64,000 bases of DNA from Pedobacter sp. Leaf216 (GTDB lineage: Bacteria; Bacteroidota; Bacteroidia; Sphingobacteriales; Sphingobacteriaceae). This document shows positions 1-9,428 of the stretch, one piece after another (position 1 is the stretch's first letter; each line of letters opens with the position of its first letter). Below the pieces are notes generated by a model. It saw only the letters and a list, made by a program, of their open reading frames with translations, did not search any database and was not told the DNA's origin. The stretch spans positions 527,048 to 591,047 of the forward strand of contig NZ_LMKM01000012.1 in assembly GCF_001421515.1 (NCBI RefSeq), in the 5' to 3' direction. A program made the position numbers and the translations under genes.

Positions 1-143
1 CTCCCAAAACAAAGGCACAATTGTTTTCCTTTTTTTTTGCATGAGGGATAGCAGTGGAAATCCTTTTTTTGATCCTTCATCAAAAAAAGATTGAAACGTA
101 TAGCCCGACCCTTGCGCAGCTTGGGGCATGCCCAAAATCATCT
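1..143 (-). repeat. Dispersed intergenic repeat A, inverted copy
   Basis: Read on the minus strand, this stretch nearly matches two segments at 54463-54590 and 54807-54935. It runs from the GGGCATGCCCCAAGC end through an internal hairpin (CTTTTTTGAT, short loop, ATCAAAAAAG) to the CCTTTGTTTTGGG end. It lies outside any gene, next to the 3' end of the MFS gene. The conserved edges and inverted orientation suggest a dispersed element rather than a shared gene remnant. The left end may continue beyond the window. Family identity is unknown to me. Confidence 0.8.
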
Positions 144-177
144 ACAAAAATATTCTTATCGTATTTTCTTTATTCGA

Positions 178-1500
178 TTAATCCGCTTTAGTAGTATGCT
201 CATTAATATCCTGCAGACTCAGCTTGGTTAACGATTTCGTTTTTAACCAAGTAATTCCGGCAATGGCGAGCGTCATTGTTCCACCAAAAACCACTGAAGG
301 GATGGTACGCATCAGCTTCGCGGTGAGGCCTGATTCGAATGCGCCAATTTCGTTAGATGAACCAATAAACATACTGTTTACGGCCGAAACCCGTCCTCGC
401 ATTTCATCGGGGGTTAACAATTGCATAATTGTAGATCTGATGATTACGCTGATGCTATCGAAAGACCCCTCCAGAAATAAAAAAAAGAGTGTGAGGTAGA
501 AATTTTTAGATAAGCTCCAGCAGATGATGCTTAAGCCGAAACCTGTTACGGCGATTAGTAAATTGCGCCATGGTTTGTTCATTGGCGAAAAGCGCGTCAT
601 GGCGAGCATGGTAAATACTGAGCCTGCAGAAACCGCAGCCCGCATAAAGCCTAAACCTTCGGGCCCAACTTTTAAAATATCGTTGGCAAATACAGGCAAT
701 ATTGCCACAGCTCCTCCGAAAAATACCGAAAAGAGATCTAAACTCATTGCCCATACCATCATTTTGGTTTTAAATACAAAGTTTATCCCTTTCAGCAAAC
801 TTTCTTTAATATTTTCTTTGGGTATAAACTGTGGAGGATGCACTTTTAAGAAGAAAATACAAATCAGCGCAATAAATACGAAAGTTATAATAACCATGTA
901 AGTAACGGTGATGCCGAAGAAACCGTAGGTAATGCCACCAATTGCCGGCCCTAAAATGGAAGCCATTTGCCAGCTTGAGCTGCTCCAGGTACTTGCATTG
1001 GGATATAGCTCTTTAGGCAAAATTTGCGCCATTAAAGAAAATGTAGCCGGACCAAAAAATCCTCTGGCAATGCCCATCCCAAATACGAGTACATACATGA
1101 TGAGGGCTACAAGGTTTACCTTAAAATTAAATAAGGTGAAGATGATATTGAATTGCTGAAGGTTAAATTGCGAAAGGGTTACCAGCAACATAATGATGGT
1201 ACAAATAAATACCCCTATAAATACTTTAAGCAGTAAGCCTCTTTTTTCACTTTTATCGGCTACATAACCTCCATATAGTGCAATTCCTATGGCGGGTATG
1301 GCCTCACAAAGACCAATAAAACCGAGTGCCAATGGATCTTTTGTAACGTGATAAATATAAATTCCAAGTACTACCGCCTGCATCTGGTAGGCAAAAGTGA
1401 AGAAAAAACGCATGCCTAAATAAGAGCGGAACTCTCTAAAACGCAATGCTGCGTAAGGATCGTGTTTTGCGATAACGGAGTTGGGATCTGAATCTGCCAC
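178..1500 (-). CDS. MFS transporter, EntS-like exporter family
   Basis: This 440-residue integral membrane protein has about 12 hydrophobic segments, as expected for a Major Facilitator Superfamily protein. The loop GGYVADKSEKRG after the second segment matches the conserved MFS motif A, and the overall pattern resembles the enterobactin-exporter (EntS/MFS_3) group, which moves small molecules out of the cell by proton antiport. The start codon is GTG (minus strand, 1498-1500). A TAGTTTTG -7 box lies at 1520-1527. It reads in the same direction as the susCD pair but is separated from it by a terminator. The substrate cannot be told from sequence. Confidence 0.85.
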   Translation of the reverse strand: MADSDPNSVIAKHDPYAALRFREFRSYLGMRFFFTFAYQMQAVVLGIYIYHVTKDPLALGFIGLCEAIPAIGIALYGGYVADKSEKRGLLLKVFIGVFICTIIMLLVTLSQFNLQQFNIIFTLFNFKVNLVALIMYVLVFGMGIARGFFGPATFSLMAQILPKELYPNASTWSSSSWQMASILGPAIGGITYGFFGITVTYMVIITFVFIALICIFFLKVHPPQFIPKENIKESLLKGINFVFKTKMMVWAMSLDLFSVFFGGAVAILPVFANDILKVGPEGLGFMRAAVSAGSVFTMLAMTRFSPMNKPWRNLLIAVTGFGLSIICWSLSKNFYLTLFFLFLEGSFDSISVIIRSTIMQLLTPDEMRGRVSAVNSMFIGSSNEIGAFESGLTAKLMRTIPSVVFGGTMTLAIAGITWLKTKSLTKLSLQDINEHTTKAD

Positions 1501-1519
1501 AGGAAAAAAAAGTTATATG

Positions 1520-1527
1520 CAAAACTA
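1520..1527 (-). promoter_or_regulatory. -7 promoter box (TAGTTTTG) of the MFS gene
   Basis: This matches the Bacteroidota housekeeping consensus TAnnTTTG, 19 nt before the GTG start of the MFS gene. No clear -33 TTTG was seen, so it rests on one box only. Confidence 0.4.
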
Positions 1528-1627
1528 CGTTATGAAAATTAAAAACAGGAATGGATATACAATAAGATTATTCTTTTAGCTATTTAAAGGTAAAGTTGCC
1601 CTTGCTAAGCTGAAATTTTGAGCATAA

Positions 1628-1663
1628 AAATGCCCGATGAATAAAATTATCCATCGGGCATTT
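1628..1663 (-). terminator. Intrinsic terminator after susD
   Basis: A 12-bp perfect stem (AAATGCCCGATG paired with CATCGGGCATTT) lies 11 bp past the susD stop. On the minus strand it is followed by a short T-rich tract. It would end the susC-susD transcript before the MFS promoter. Confidence 0.8.
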
Positions 1664-1674
1664 AAAATAGAGGC

Positions 1675-3558
1675 TTAGTAGCCAGGGTTTTGATCGAGCA
1701 TATTATTCTTATTTACTTCATCGCGACTAAATGGCCTGAAATAAAGTTTATCGTTCCAACTCCTGCTCTCTTGCGCATTCTCCTCTACCGGACTATATGT
1801 ATAATCGTAAATGGTATTATCGTAATGATATGGTGCAGACATGGTTTTACCAGGTTTAAATTTACCGGTAACTTTAATGTAGGTGGTTTTCCTGCCCAAT
1901 GTTTCACCTGCAATTAACCAGCGGCGGGTATCATGGTAACGTTGTTCTTCGTAAGCCATTTCAATACGGCGTTCGTGGCGATAAATTGCTCGTAATCCCT
2001 CCTGATCTGTGGCGGTTACTGCCGGCATACCTGCCCGGAAACGAATTTTATTTAACCAATTGGTCGCCTTACTTAATTCGCCCAGCTCAATACTGGCCTC
2101 GATATAATTAAATACCGCTTCGGTATACCTAAAGAAAGGCCAGGGCACATTTTGCGACATAGAGGCATCTACAATTGTTGGATCTGGATCGATAAATTTG
2201 TGGTAGTAGTAACCCGTCCAGCTGCCGTTCCAGTTTTCGATAGAACTTGCGCGTGTATCCAATCCCTTAAAGTCTATACGGGCACCATTATCAATTAAAT
2301 CATATACTCCAGTTTGGATCTGACTTGCCGGATCAACATTGCCTGATGCTTTATCGCGGGGTTTCCATCCGGCACCATCGTATAAAATGGTGGCATAAAA
2401 ACGAGGATCTCTATCCTGATAAGGGTTGGCTTTTTGGGCAGGGTTTGCCCAGCTAAATTTGCTGCCATCTTTCATCTCATAATCATCAACCAATAAACCG
2501 ATAGGCGTATTACCTGCCCAGTTGTGGTAACCGTTCGGACCATTTTGCTGCGCATGTTTAATGTTGCTTTGGATAATAAAATAACGTGCAAAAATTAATT
2601 CTGAAGCAGCGGTAGCATCTATCCCTGGTGCTTTACTGGCCCCGCCCATGGCAATACTTTTATAATTTACCTGTCCATCGGCTACAGAGGCCGGAGCATT
2701 AAGATCTAATTTATATCCTGTACCCAATTTGATAACAGCATCTGCGGCTGTTTGTGCAAGGCGATAACGTTCTGCCTGATCGCCACTTGCATAACTTAAA
2801 AAATCTAACGTTTTAACATCAATATTTTTAACCTTCTCAGTAAGTTTGGCTCTGTTGTGTAAATCGCTTGCAGCATATATCAGCACTCTCGATTTAAGGG
2901 CCAAAGCGGCAAGAGCAGTGGTTCGCCCTTTTTCCATGGCCTTACCGGTTAATAATTTATTGGCTTCATCGCAATCTTTTACAATAAAGTTTACACATTC
3001 CTCATAAGTGTTGCGCTTAACGTTATAGTTATCATCGAGCACATAAATTTTAGTTACTAAAGGCACTGCACCGTAGAAACGCAACAACTGGTGGTAAAAA
3101 TAGGCCCTTAAAAAATAAGCTTCGCCAAGTAACTGATCTTTTAACGCCTGGCTGGTAAGTGCATTATCACCACTGGTAATTTTTTCAATAGTAATATTAC
3201 ATGCCCTGATGCGGTTATACATTTGTTTGTATGCCCAGGTATCATCTACCCAACCTAGTGTAGAGGGATTGATGGTGGCGTTATTAATAAGATCGATACC
3301 GCGCGTAGGGTGTGTAAATAATGCTTCATCGGATACGGATGCCAACATTTGCTCAGAAAAACCTCCGTTGCCCAAGCCGTTATAAATATCGTTAACAAAG
3401 GCCTGTGCAGTTGCAGGATCTTTCCATACCGATTCGGAAGGTACTTGGCCAGGTGATTCTACATTTAAGAAGTCTTTCTTACATGCAAATGCAAAAAAGG
3501 TAACAAAAATCAATAGATATAGATTTCTATTCTGAATTATTGCTTTCATATTTTTCAT
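1675..3558 (-). CDS. SusD/RagB-family nutrient-binding outer-membrane lipoprotein
   Basis: SusD-type lipoproteins cap the SusC channel and bind glycans or peptides at the cell surface. The N-terminus is a lipoprotein signal ending FAFAC, followed by KKDFLNVESPG, typical of the family. The body holds the helical TPR-like SusD region (for example AYFLRAYFYHQLLRFYG). The C-terminal part has the usual WLNKIRFRAGM, IYRHERRIEMAYEEQRYHDTRRW and YFRPFSRDEVNKN motifs. An upstream ATG at 3582 abuts the susC stop, but the ATG at 3558 gives a better signal peptide, so it is preferred (627 residues). It is the second gene of a susC-susD operon. No glycosidase or protease lies alongside to identify the substrate. 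Confidence 0.93.
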   Translation of the reverse strand: MKNMKAIIQNRNLYLLIFVTFFAFACKKDFLNVESPGQVPSESVWKDPATAQAFVNDIYNGLGNGGFSEQMLASVSDEALFTHPTRGIDLINNATINPSTLGWVDDTWAYKQMYNRIRACNITIEKITSGDNALTSQALKDQLLGEAYFLRAYFYHQLLRFYGAVPLVTKIYVLDDNYNVKRNTYEECVNFIVKDCDEANKLLTGKAMEKGRTTALAALALKSRVLIYAASDLHNRAKLTEKVKNIDVKTLDFLSYASGDQAERYRLAQTAADAVIKLGTGYKLDLNAPASVADGQVNYKSIAMGGASKAPGIDATAASELIFARYFIIQSNIKHAQQNGPNGYHNWAGNTPIGLLVDDYEMKDGSKFSWANPAQKANPYQDRDPRFYATILYDGAGWKPRDKASGNVDPASQIQTGVYDLIDNGARIDFKGLDTRASSIENWNGSWTGYYYHKFIDPDPTIVDASMSQNVPWPFFRYTEAVFNYIEASIELGELSKATNWLNKIRFRAGMPAVTATDQEGLRAIYRHERRIEMAYEEQRYHDTRRWLIAGETLGRKTTYIKVTGKFKPGKTMSAPYHYDNTIYDYTYSPVEENAQESRSWNDKLYFRPFSRDEVNKNNMLDQNPGY

Positions 3559-3582
3559 TGTAATTGATAAATAGCTATACAT

Positions 3583-6500
3583 TTAAAAAGTGGCTTTAAT
3601 ACCAAAATTAATTACCCTGGCTTGAGGATAATATTGCCCGCTGGTGTTGGTAGATTCTGGATCCCATATCTTGATTTTATCCAGCGTAGCCAGGTTGAGG
3701 CCATTTGAATAAACCCTTACACTGTTTAACCCAGCTTTTTCTACTAGCGTGGTTGGCAAAGTATACCCTAGCTCTACATTTTTAAGCCTGATGTAGTTAT
3801 TGCTACGCAACCAATAGGTATTGTTTAATGCATTATTGCTATCGGTATAATAGGTAGCACCCCGGTTGGATAAGCGCGGATTTACCGAACTTGGATTATC
3901 AATGCTCCAACGGTTCAGGTACGACCATTCTAAGAAGTTACCGATATCGCCCGATTCTGTTAAACCAACAATCTGCATTCCACCGGTTGCACCTTGAATA
4001 AGTACCGATAAATCGAAACCTTTATATTGCAAATTAAAATTTACACCGCCGGTAAAAGTTGGCGTTCCGTTTTTATCCAATCGTATTTTATCATCAGCAT
4101 TAATTTTACCGTCACCGTTAATGTCTTTAAACTTCATATCGCCTGGGCGAAGTGTTCCGGTAAGTGCGCTATAATTAAGGGTATTTGCATTAATATCAGC
4201 CTGATCTTTAAATACGCCATCATAATCATATACCAGCCATGAACTGGTTACCCTGCCTGTAGAACGTTGCCATTCTGGTGCACCAGGTGTTTCATCCCAA
4301 AATATGATTTTGTTTTTGGCGTATCCCCCGTTTACACTTACACCAAAGTTTAAATCGCCAACCTGGTCGTTATAACTTAATTTAAATTCGAAACCTTTGT
4401 TATTTACCTTACCCAGGTTTACAGGGGGTAAACGATCGGTAATGCCTGAGCTTTCTGGCACAGAACTGCCTCTGCTGATCAGGATGTTGGTCCGTTTGTT
4501 ATAGAAATAATCAAACTCCAATGATAGTTTATTATTTAAGAAAGATGCATCTAAACCAATGTTGGTATTATTGGCCACTTCCCATCCAAAATTAAAATTG
4601 GGCACTTTGCCTTCGGTTAAGGTTTTGGTTACTAAATCATTAAAGATGTAGTTTCCGAAATTCATTAAGCTGAGGTATTGATATTCCTGTAAAGCATCTC
4701 CAAAATAGGCTTCAGCACCCATCTGTCCGTAAGATGCCCGTATTTTAAGGTTATTGATGAACTTCACATTATCTTTAAAGAACGGTTCTTCAGATAAACG
4801 CCATCCAACTGATACCCCAGGGAAGAAGCCGAAACGCCTATCGGTTGGGAAGATATAAGATCCGTCAACCCGCCATAAAAATTCTGCAAGGTATTTCTCT
4901 TTATAGTTATAACCTGCCCTACCAAAATAGCTTAAGCGCGCCCTTTTAAACAAGTTATTCGGGTCGCCGGGATTATTTCCTAAAGATTGCTCACGTTCAT
5001 CACCAGCAAGTAACTCCTGAACTGAAGAAGATATATAATACCTTCTAAAAGCGGTAAAACCATCATTATTTACGGTTTCGCGTGTTACACCAGCCATTAA
5101 GCCAATATTATGATCGCCAATTTTTTTATCATAATTAACCATTCCGGTCAGGTTTACAGCGAGCTGTCCGCCTGCAGTTTCCCTAAGCCTCGGGTCGGTA
5201 TATTGAGAGCGTACAGTACCTGTTAATACTGGCGTTACCCCATCTGCTGCAAAAGTTTTTTTATCCCAGTCGTAGAGTGTCCATGGCAGTTGCCAGTTTT
5301 TTTGCCTGCCTGAATATTTATCAATAGCCGCGGTTCCGGTTACTTTTAATCCATCTACACCAGGAATTTTAATTTCTACTTTTCCTGTAGTTTGAAAGTA
5401 ATCGCGAACATCTTTGTTATAACCTGTTAAATCGGTAGTAGATACCACCGGATTATAACCATATTCGATATCCCTGCCCGGTTGTCCGGTAGGCCAAATG
5501 GCAATTTCGTTCGGGCGGCCCCTCATTAAAAACCTGAATATATCACCAGCCCCTACGGTAGGGAAATTACGATCTTCCTCTCGTGCGGTTACCCCTAAGG
5601 TGGTGGTAATGTATTTACTCAGCTTTGCTTCTAGATTAAAACGCATATCGTACTGTTTATAACCTGTTGCCGATTTTTTATAGTAGGCATCCTGATCAAG
5701 GTAGCCCAATGAAACCAGGTATTTTACATTTTCACTTCCGCCATTAATCTGTACGTTATGCTTTTGCTGAGGTGTCCACGTTTGGAAAGTAGTTTTAAAC
5801 CAATCGGTGTTTGGATACCTTAACGGATCTGACCCATCACCAAATTTTCTGATTTCATCAGGCTTGAAGGCCGCATTAATCGTTTTTCCTCCGGTAGAAA
5901 GGTAAGAACCTGTACTTTTGAAGCTATTCCATGCGGCTGTCCATTCGTTTGGATTTAGATCAGAACCGAAAATGTTCAACTCGTTTAAAATTTCGGCATA
6001 CTGAACAGAATTAGCCATTTTTGGTATTCTTGTAGGCTGCTGTAAACCGTAGCTAAAATCATAAGAGAACTGCGGCTTGCCTGATTTACCCAATTTAGTG
6101 GTGATCAGAATTACGCCATTTGCAGCCTGCGAACCATAAATAGCGGCAGATGCATCTTTTAATACGGATACACTTTCGATATCATTTGGATTTAAACGTT
6201 CAATACCCCCGGCACGATTAGGAATCCCATCAATTACAATTAAAGCATTATTATTTCCAAGCGAGTTTATTCCGCGGATACGGATGGTAGAGCCATCATA
6301 ACCAGGCTCTCCACTTCCCTGCAGGGCAGTAACACCAGGTAAGCGGCCGGCTAACGAATTGGTTAAGTTTACAGATGATGATTTTGCAAGTTCGGTACCT
6401 TTTACAGAAGCAACGGCACCAGAAACTACCGCTTTTTTTTGGGTTCCATAACCCACTACCACTACTTCTGATAAATTTTGATTGTTTTCTAATAAACGGA

Positions 6501-6864
6501 CATTGATATTCGTTTGGTTTTTCACCTGCACTTCCTGATCCACATAACCCACATAGGTAAATACTAATGTAGCATCCTCGGGCACTTTAATGCTAAATTT
6601 ACCAGATCCATCTGTTACCGTGCTTGCGGCACCACCCTTTAGTTTAACACTCACACCAGGAATTGGACCTTTAGCATCAGTAACCTGCCCTTTTACAGTA
6701 ATATCCTGAAGCGGAGGTTTGTAAAAATCAAGAGGGGATTTTTCGTGCAATACAGCATCAGCGGATCTGCTGCTAAACGGAGAAAAAATTAGACCACCAC
6801 CGCAAACAAGAAACATGCTACTTCTGGCAAAAGTCTTTAATAGATTTTTTTTCATAGTTTTCAA
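3583..6864 (-). CDS. SusC/RagA-family TonB-linked outer-membrane transporter
   Basis: This is a 1093-residue TonB-dependent outer-membrane channel that imports a ligand bound by its SusD partner. In order it has a signal peptide (about residues 1-36), a CarboxypepD_reg-like domain (about 55-140: VKGQVTDAKGPIPGVSVKLKGG), a plug domain (about 140-255, with GRLPGV, IRGINSLGNN and SVLKDASAAIYGSQAANGVI), then a long beta-barrel ending in a terminal Phe (INFGIKATF). It has no STN signalling domain, so it is not expected to signal directly to a FecR/ECF pair, and none is seen nearby. The ligand is unknown. Confidence 0.95.
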   Translation of the reverse strand: MKTMKKNLLKTFARSSMFLVCGGGLIFSPFSSRSADAVLHEKSPLDFYKPPLQDITVKGQVTDAKGPIPGVSVKLKGGAASTVTDGSGKFSIKVPEDATLVFTYVGYVDQEVQVKNQTNINVRLLENNQNLSEVVVVGYGTQKKAVVSGAVASVKGTELAKSSSVNLTNSLAGRLPGVTALQGSGEPGYDGSTIRIRGINSLGNNNALIVIDGIPNRAGGIERLNPNDIESVSVLKDASAAIYGSQAANGVILITTKLGKSGKPQFSYDFSYGLQQPTRIPKMANSVQYAEILNELNIFGSDLNPNEWTAAWNSFKSTGSYLSTGGKTINAAFKPDEIRKFGDGSDPLRYPNTDWFKTTFQTWTPQQKHNVQINGGSENVKYLVSLGYLDQDAYYKKSATGYKQYDMRFNLEAKLSKYITTTLGVTAREEDRNFPTVGAGDIFRFLMRGRPNEIAIWPTGQPGRDIEYGYNPVVSTTDLTGYNKDVRDYFQTTGKVEIKIPGVDGLKVTGTAAIDKYSGRQKNWQLPWTLYDWDKKTFAADGVTPVLTGTVRSQYTDPRLRETAGGQLAVNLTGMVNYDKKIGDHNIGLMAGVTRETVNNDGFTAFRRYYISSSVQELLAGDEREQSLGNNPGDPNNLFKRARLSYFGRAGYNYKEKYLAEFLWRVDGSYIFPTDRRFGFFPGVSVGWRLSEEPFFKDNVKFINNLKIRASYGQMGAEAYFGDALQEYQYLSLMNFGNYIFNDLVTKTLTEGKVPNFNFGWEVANNTNIGLDASFLNNKLSLEFDYFYNKRTNILISRGSSVPESSGITDRLPPVNLGKVNNKGFEFKLSYNDQVGDLNFGVSVNGGYAKNKIIFWDETPGAPEWQRSTGRVTSSWLVYDYDGVFKDQADINANTLNYSALTGTLRPGDMKFKDINGDGKINADDKIRLDKNGTPTFTGGVNFNLQYKGFDLSVLIQGATGGMQIVGLTESGDIGNFLEWSYLNRWSIDNPSSVNPRLSNRGATYYTDSNNALNNTYWLRSNNYIRLKNVELGYTLPTTLVEKAGLNSVRVYSNGLNLATLDKIKIWDPESTNTSGQYYPQARVINFGIKATF

Positions 6865-7316
6865 TTTATTTTGGTTAGATATTGATTGTAATGCACTTTA
6901 ATACCCATGCGTAATATAGAGCTGTCATAATACGCATGATTAAAATATGATTTACCGAAACAAATAGCTACAGCATATTCTCGCAAAGAATTTATTCAAT
7001 TGCTCTAAACGAATCAATAAATCAGTGTTAACCATTGTTAACCACCCTTATCTTATAAATAAGCACATTTGGGGTTAAAATCTACTGTGTACGACGTACC
7101 CATATTTAGAATTGCCGACTATACAGTTCATATTTGGTTGTACGCAATATAGGAATATTCAGGATTTAAAAAAGGGGGTAAAATAATATTTATGAGGGGC
7201 ACACTCGTAAAAAAACAATTACATCACTACACAAAGTATAACTTATTATACAGCAGTAAATATTATTGTAAATATGAAGTAAGTGGAGATTTAAAAAGTT
7301 TAAATAAGTTATAGCA
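6865..7316. other. Gene-free control region upstream of susC
   Basis: This 452-bp AT-rich stretch lies between the susC start and the recG stop. It holds a short tandem repeat TGTTAACCAT/TGTTAACCA near 7025-7045, a CATATTT-led imperfect direct repeat at about 7101 and 7129, and the palindrome GTACGACGTAC at about 7088. No exact TAnnTTTG was found on the susC strand, so the promoter may depend on an activator. No ORF of note was seen. Confidence 0.4.
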
Positions 7317-9422
7317 CTAACTTATTTTATCAAAAGAGATGCCTCTTTCTAACTTTTGCAGGTAGGCTTTTAATACTATGTTATCGGGCTTTTCCAATTG
7401 CGGATCATTTTCGAAAAGCTCAATTACTGTATTACGGGCTTCTGCTAAGATAATTTGATCTTTTGCCAGATCAGCAAGTTTCAAATCAAGCACACCACTC
7501 TGTTGAGTTCCTGTAATATCGCCAGGGCCGCGCAATTGCAGGTCGATCTCCGAAATCTCGAATCCATTGTTGGTTCTTACCATGGTTTCTAAACGGATTT
7601 TACCTTCTTTACTCAGTTTATTACTACTCATTAAAATACAGAATGACTGTTCTGCCCCCCGGCCTACCCTGCCGCGCAATTGGTGGAGCTGCGAAAGCCC
7701 AAATCTTTCGGCATTTTCAATTACCATCACAGAAGCATTAGGCACGTTTACACCCACTTCTATAACTGTGGTGGCCACCATAATTTGACTTTTACCTTCA
7801 ATAAACTGTTGCATTTCGAACTGCTTATCTGCATTGGGCATTTGGCCGTGTACAATACTCATTTGGTAATCAGGCCGTGGAAACTGATAACTCAATTGCT
7901 CTATACCTGCTTCAAGATGAAGAAGATCTAACTTTTCGCTTTCCTTTATTAACGGGTAAACAATGTAAACCTGTCGGCCTTTGGCAATTTCCTGTTTCAT
8001 AAAACCGAACATCCTAAGGCGTTGGCCTTCGAAAAGATGTTTAGTTTCTATAGGTTTCCTGCCAGCGGGCAATTCATCGATTACTGAAACATCCAGATCA
8101 CCGTATAAGGTCATTGCCAGGGTACGCGGTATTGGCGTGGCCGTCATTACCAGAATGTGAGGAGGAATAATATTTTTACGCCAAAGCTTGGCGCGTTGTT
8201 CTACCCCAAAACGATGCTGTTCATCAATTACCACGAGACCAAGATTATTAAATTGCACTTTATCTTCAATCAGCGCATGCGTTCCGATCAAAATGTCTAT
8301 TTCACCATTTTCCAGTTGCTCATGTAAAATGGTCCGCTCTTTCTTTTTCGTACTTCCGGTTAGAATGGCCACCCTAACAAGATCATCTGTTACCAGCTCT
8401 GTAATGGATGCATAATGTTGCCGTGCTAAAATTTCAGTCGGAGCCATCATACAAGCCTGATAGCCGTTGTCATTGGCCAATAACATACTCATTAGCGCAA
8501 CAGCCGTTTTGCCACTTCCTACATCGCCCTGAACAAGCCGGTTCATTTGAACACCGCGTTGTGTATCAATCCTGATTTCCTTAACCACACGCTTTTGGGC
8601 ATTGGTTAATTCGAAAGGTAAAAACTCCTTGTAAAAACGGTTCACCTTCTCGCCTACTTTATAAAAAGTAACCCCTTTAAATTTTAATTGCCTTAAATGC
8701 TTATTGTGTAAAAGCTGTAACTGTATAAAAAACAATTCTTCAAATTTCAAGCGTCTCTCTGCAGCACTTAAATCTTTTTGATTCTTAGGAAAATGGATAT
8801 TTAACAATGCCATCTTTTTATCTGGCAATTGGTATTTATCAATAATATATTGAGGTAAAGTTTCAGGAACCTGGGGAATAACCTGATCTAACAATCCCGC
8901 AATTAAACGTTGCAGACCTTTTGAATCAAGATTAAATTTTTTCAGCTTTTCTGTAGAGTTATAAACCGGCTGTAAGGTTAGGTTTCCTCTGCCCACCTGT
9001 TTTCGCTGATAAAGTTCCATTTCAGGATGTGAGATACTGAATGTTCCATTAAAGATGGTAGGCTTTCCGAAGGCAACATATGCCGTACCAACAGTAATGT
9101 TTTCATCAACCCACTTTAAGCTCTGGAACCAAACCAGTTCCATAATTCCGGTTTCATCTTTAAAAACAGCAACAATGCGTTTTGCTCTTTTATCGCCGAT
9201 AACTTTTTTATTAATTACCCGCCCGATGATCTGGATATACTGAGCATCCGGATTGATCTGATTAATCTTAAAATATTTAGTACGGTCTATATATCTAAAA
9301 GGATAATGCGAAAGCATATCCCCATAGGTAAAGAGGCCTAAATCTTTTTTTAAAACATCAGCCCTGCTTGGCCCAACGCCTTTTAAAAACTCAACAGGTG
9401 TATCTAATACCGAATTAAACAA
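7317..9422 (-). CDS. recG: ATP-dependent DNA helicase RecG
   Basis: RecG remodels stalled replication forks and branch-migrates Holliday junctions. The 701-residue protein has the family order: wedge/OB domain at the N-terminus (VEFLKGVGPSRADVLKKDL, then an OB fold with YIQIIGRVI), helicase motif I (GDVGSGKTAVA), DEQH box (VVIDEQHRFGVEQR), motif III (VMTATPIPRTLAMT), and C-terminal motifs (EVGVNVPNASVMVIE, QLHQLRGRVGRG). Length matches the family. It is the last gene of a leftward run: it starts 6 bp after the rarD-like stop. Confidence 0.97.
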   Translation of the reverse strand: MFNSVLDTPVEFLKGVGPSRADVLKKDLGLFTYGDMLSHYPFRYIDRTKYFKINQINPDAQYIQIIGRVINKKVIGDKRAKRIVAVFKDETGIMELVWFQSLKWVDENITVGTAYVAFGKPTIFNGTFSISHPEMELYQRKQVGRGNLTLQPVYNSTEKLKKFNLDSKGLQRLIAGLLDQVIPQVPETLPQYIIDKYQLPDKKMALLNIHFPKNQKDLSAAERRLKFEELFFIQLQLLHNKHLRQLKFKGVTFYKVGEKVNRFYKEFLPFELTNAQKRVVKEIRIDTQRGVQMNRLVQGDVGSGKTAVALMSMLLANDNGYQACMMAPTEILARQHYASITELVTDDLVRVAILTGSTKKKERTILHEQLENGEIDILIGTHALIEDKVQFNNLGLVVIDEQHRFGVEQRAKLWRKNIIPPHILVMTATPIPRTLAMTLYGDLDVSVIDELPAGRKPIETKHLFEGQRLRMFGFMKQEIAKGRQVYIVYPLIKESEKLDLLHLEAGIEQLSYQFPRPDYQMSIVHGQMPNADKQFEMQQFIEGKSQIMVATTVIEVGVNVPNASVMVIENAERFGLSQLHQLRGRVGRGAEQSFCILMSSNKLSKEGKIRLETMVRTNNGFEISEIDLQLRGPGDITGTQQSGVLDLKLADLAKDQIILAEARNTVIELFENDPQLEKPDNIVLKAYLQKLERGISFDKIS

Positions 9423-9428
9423 AATATA

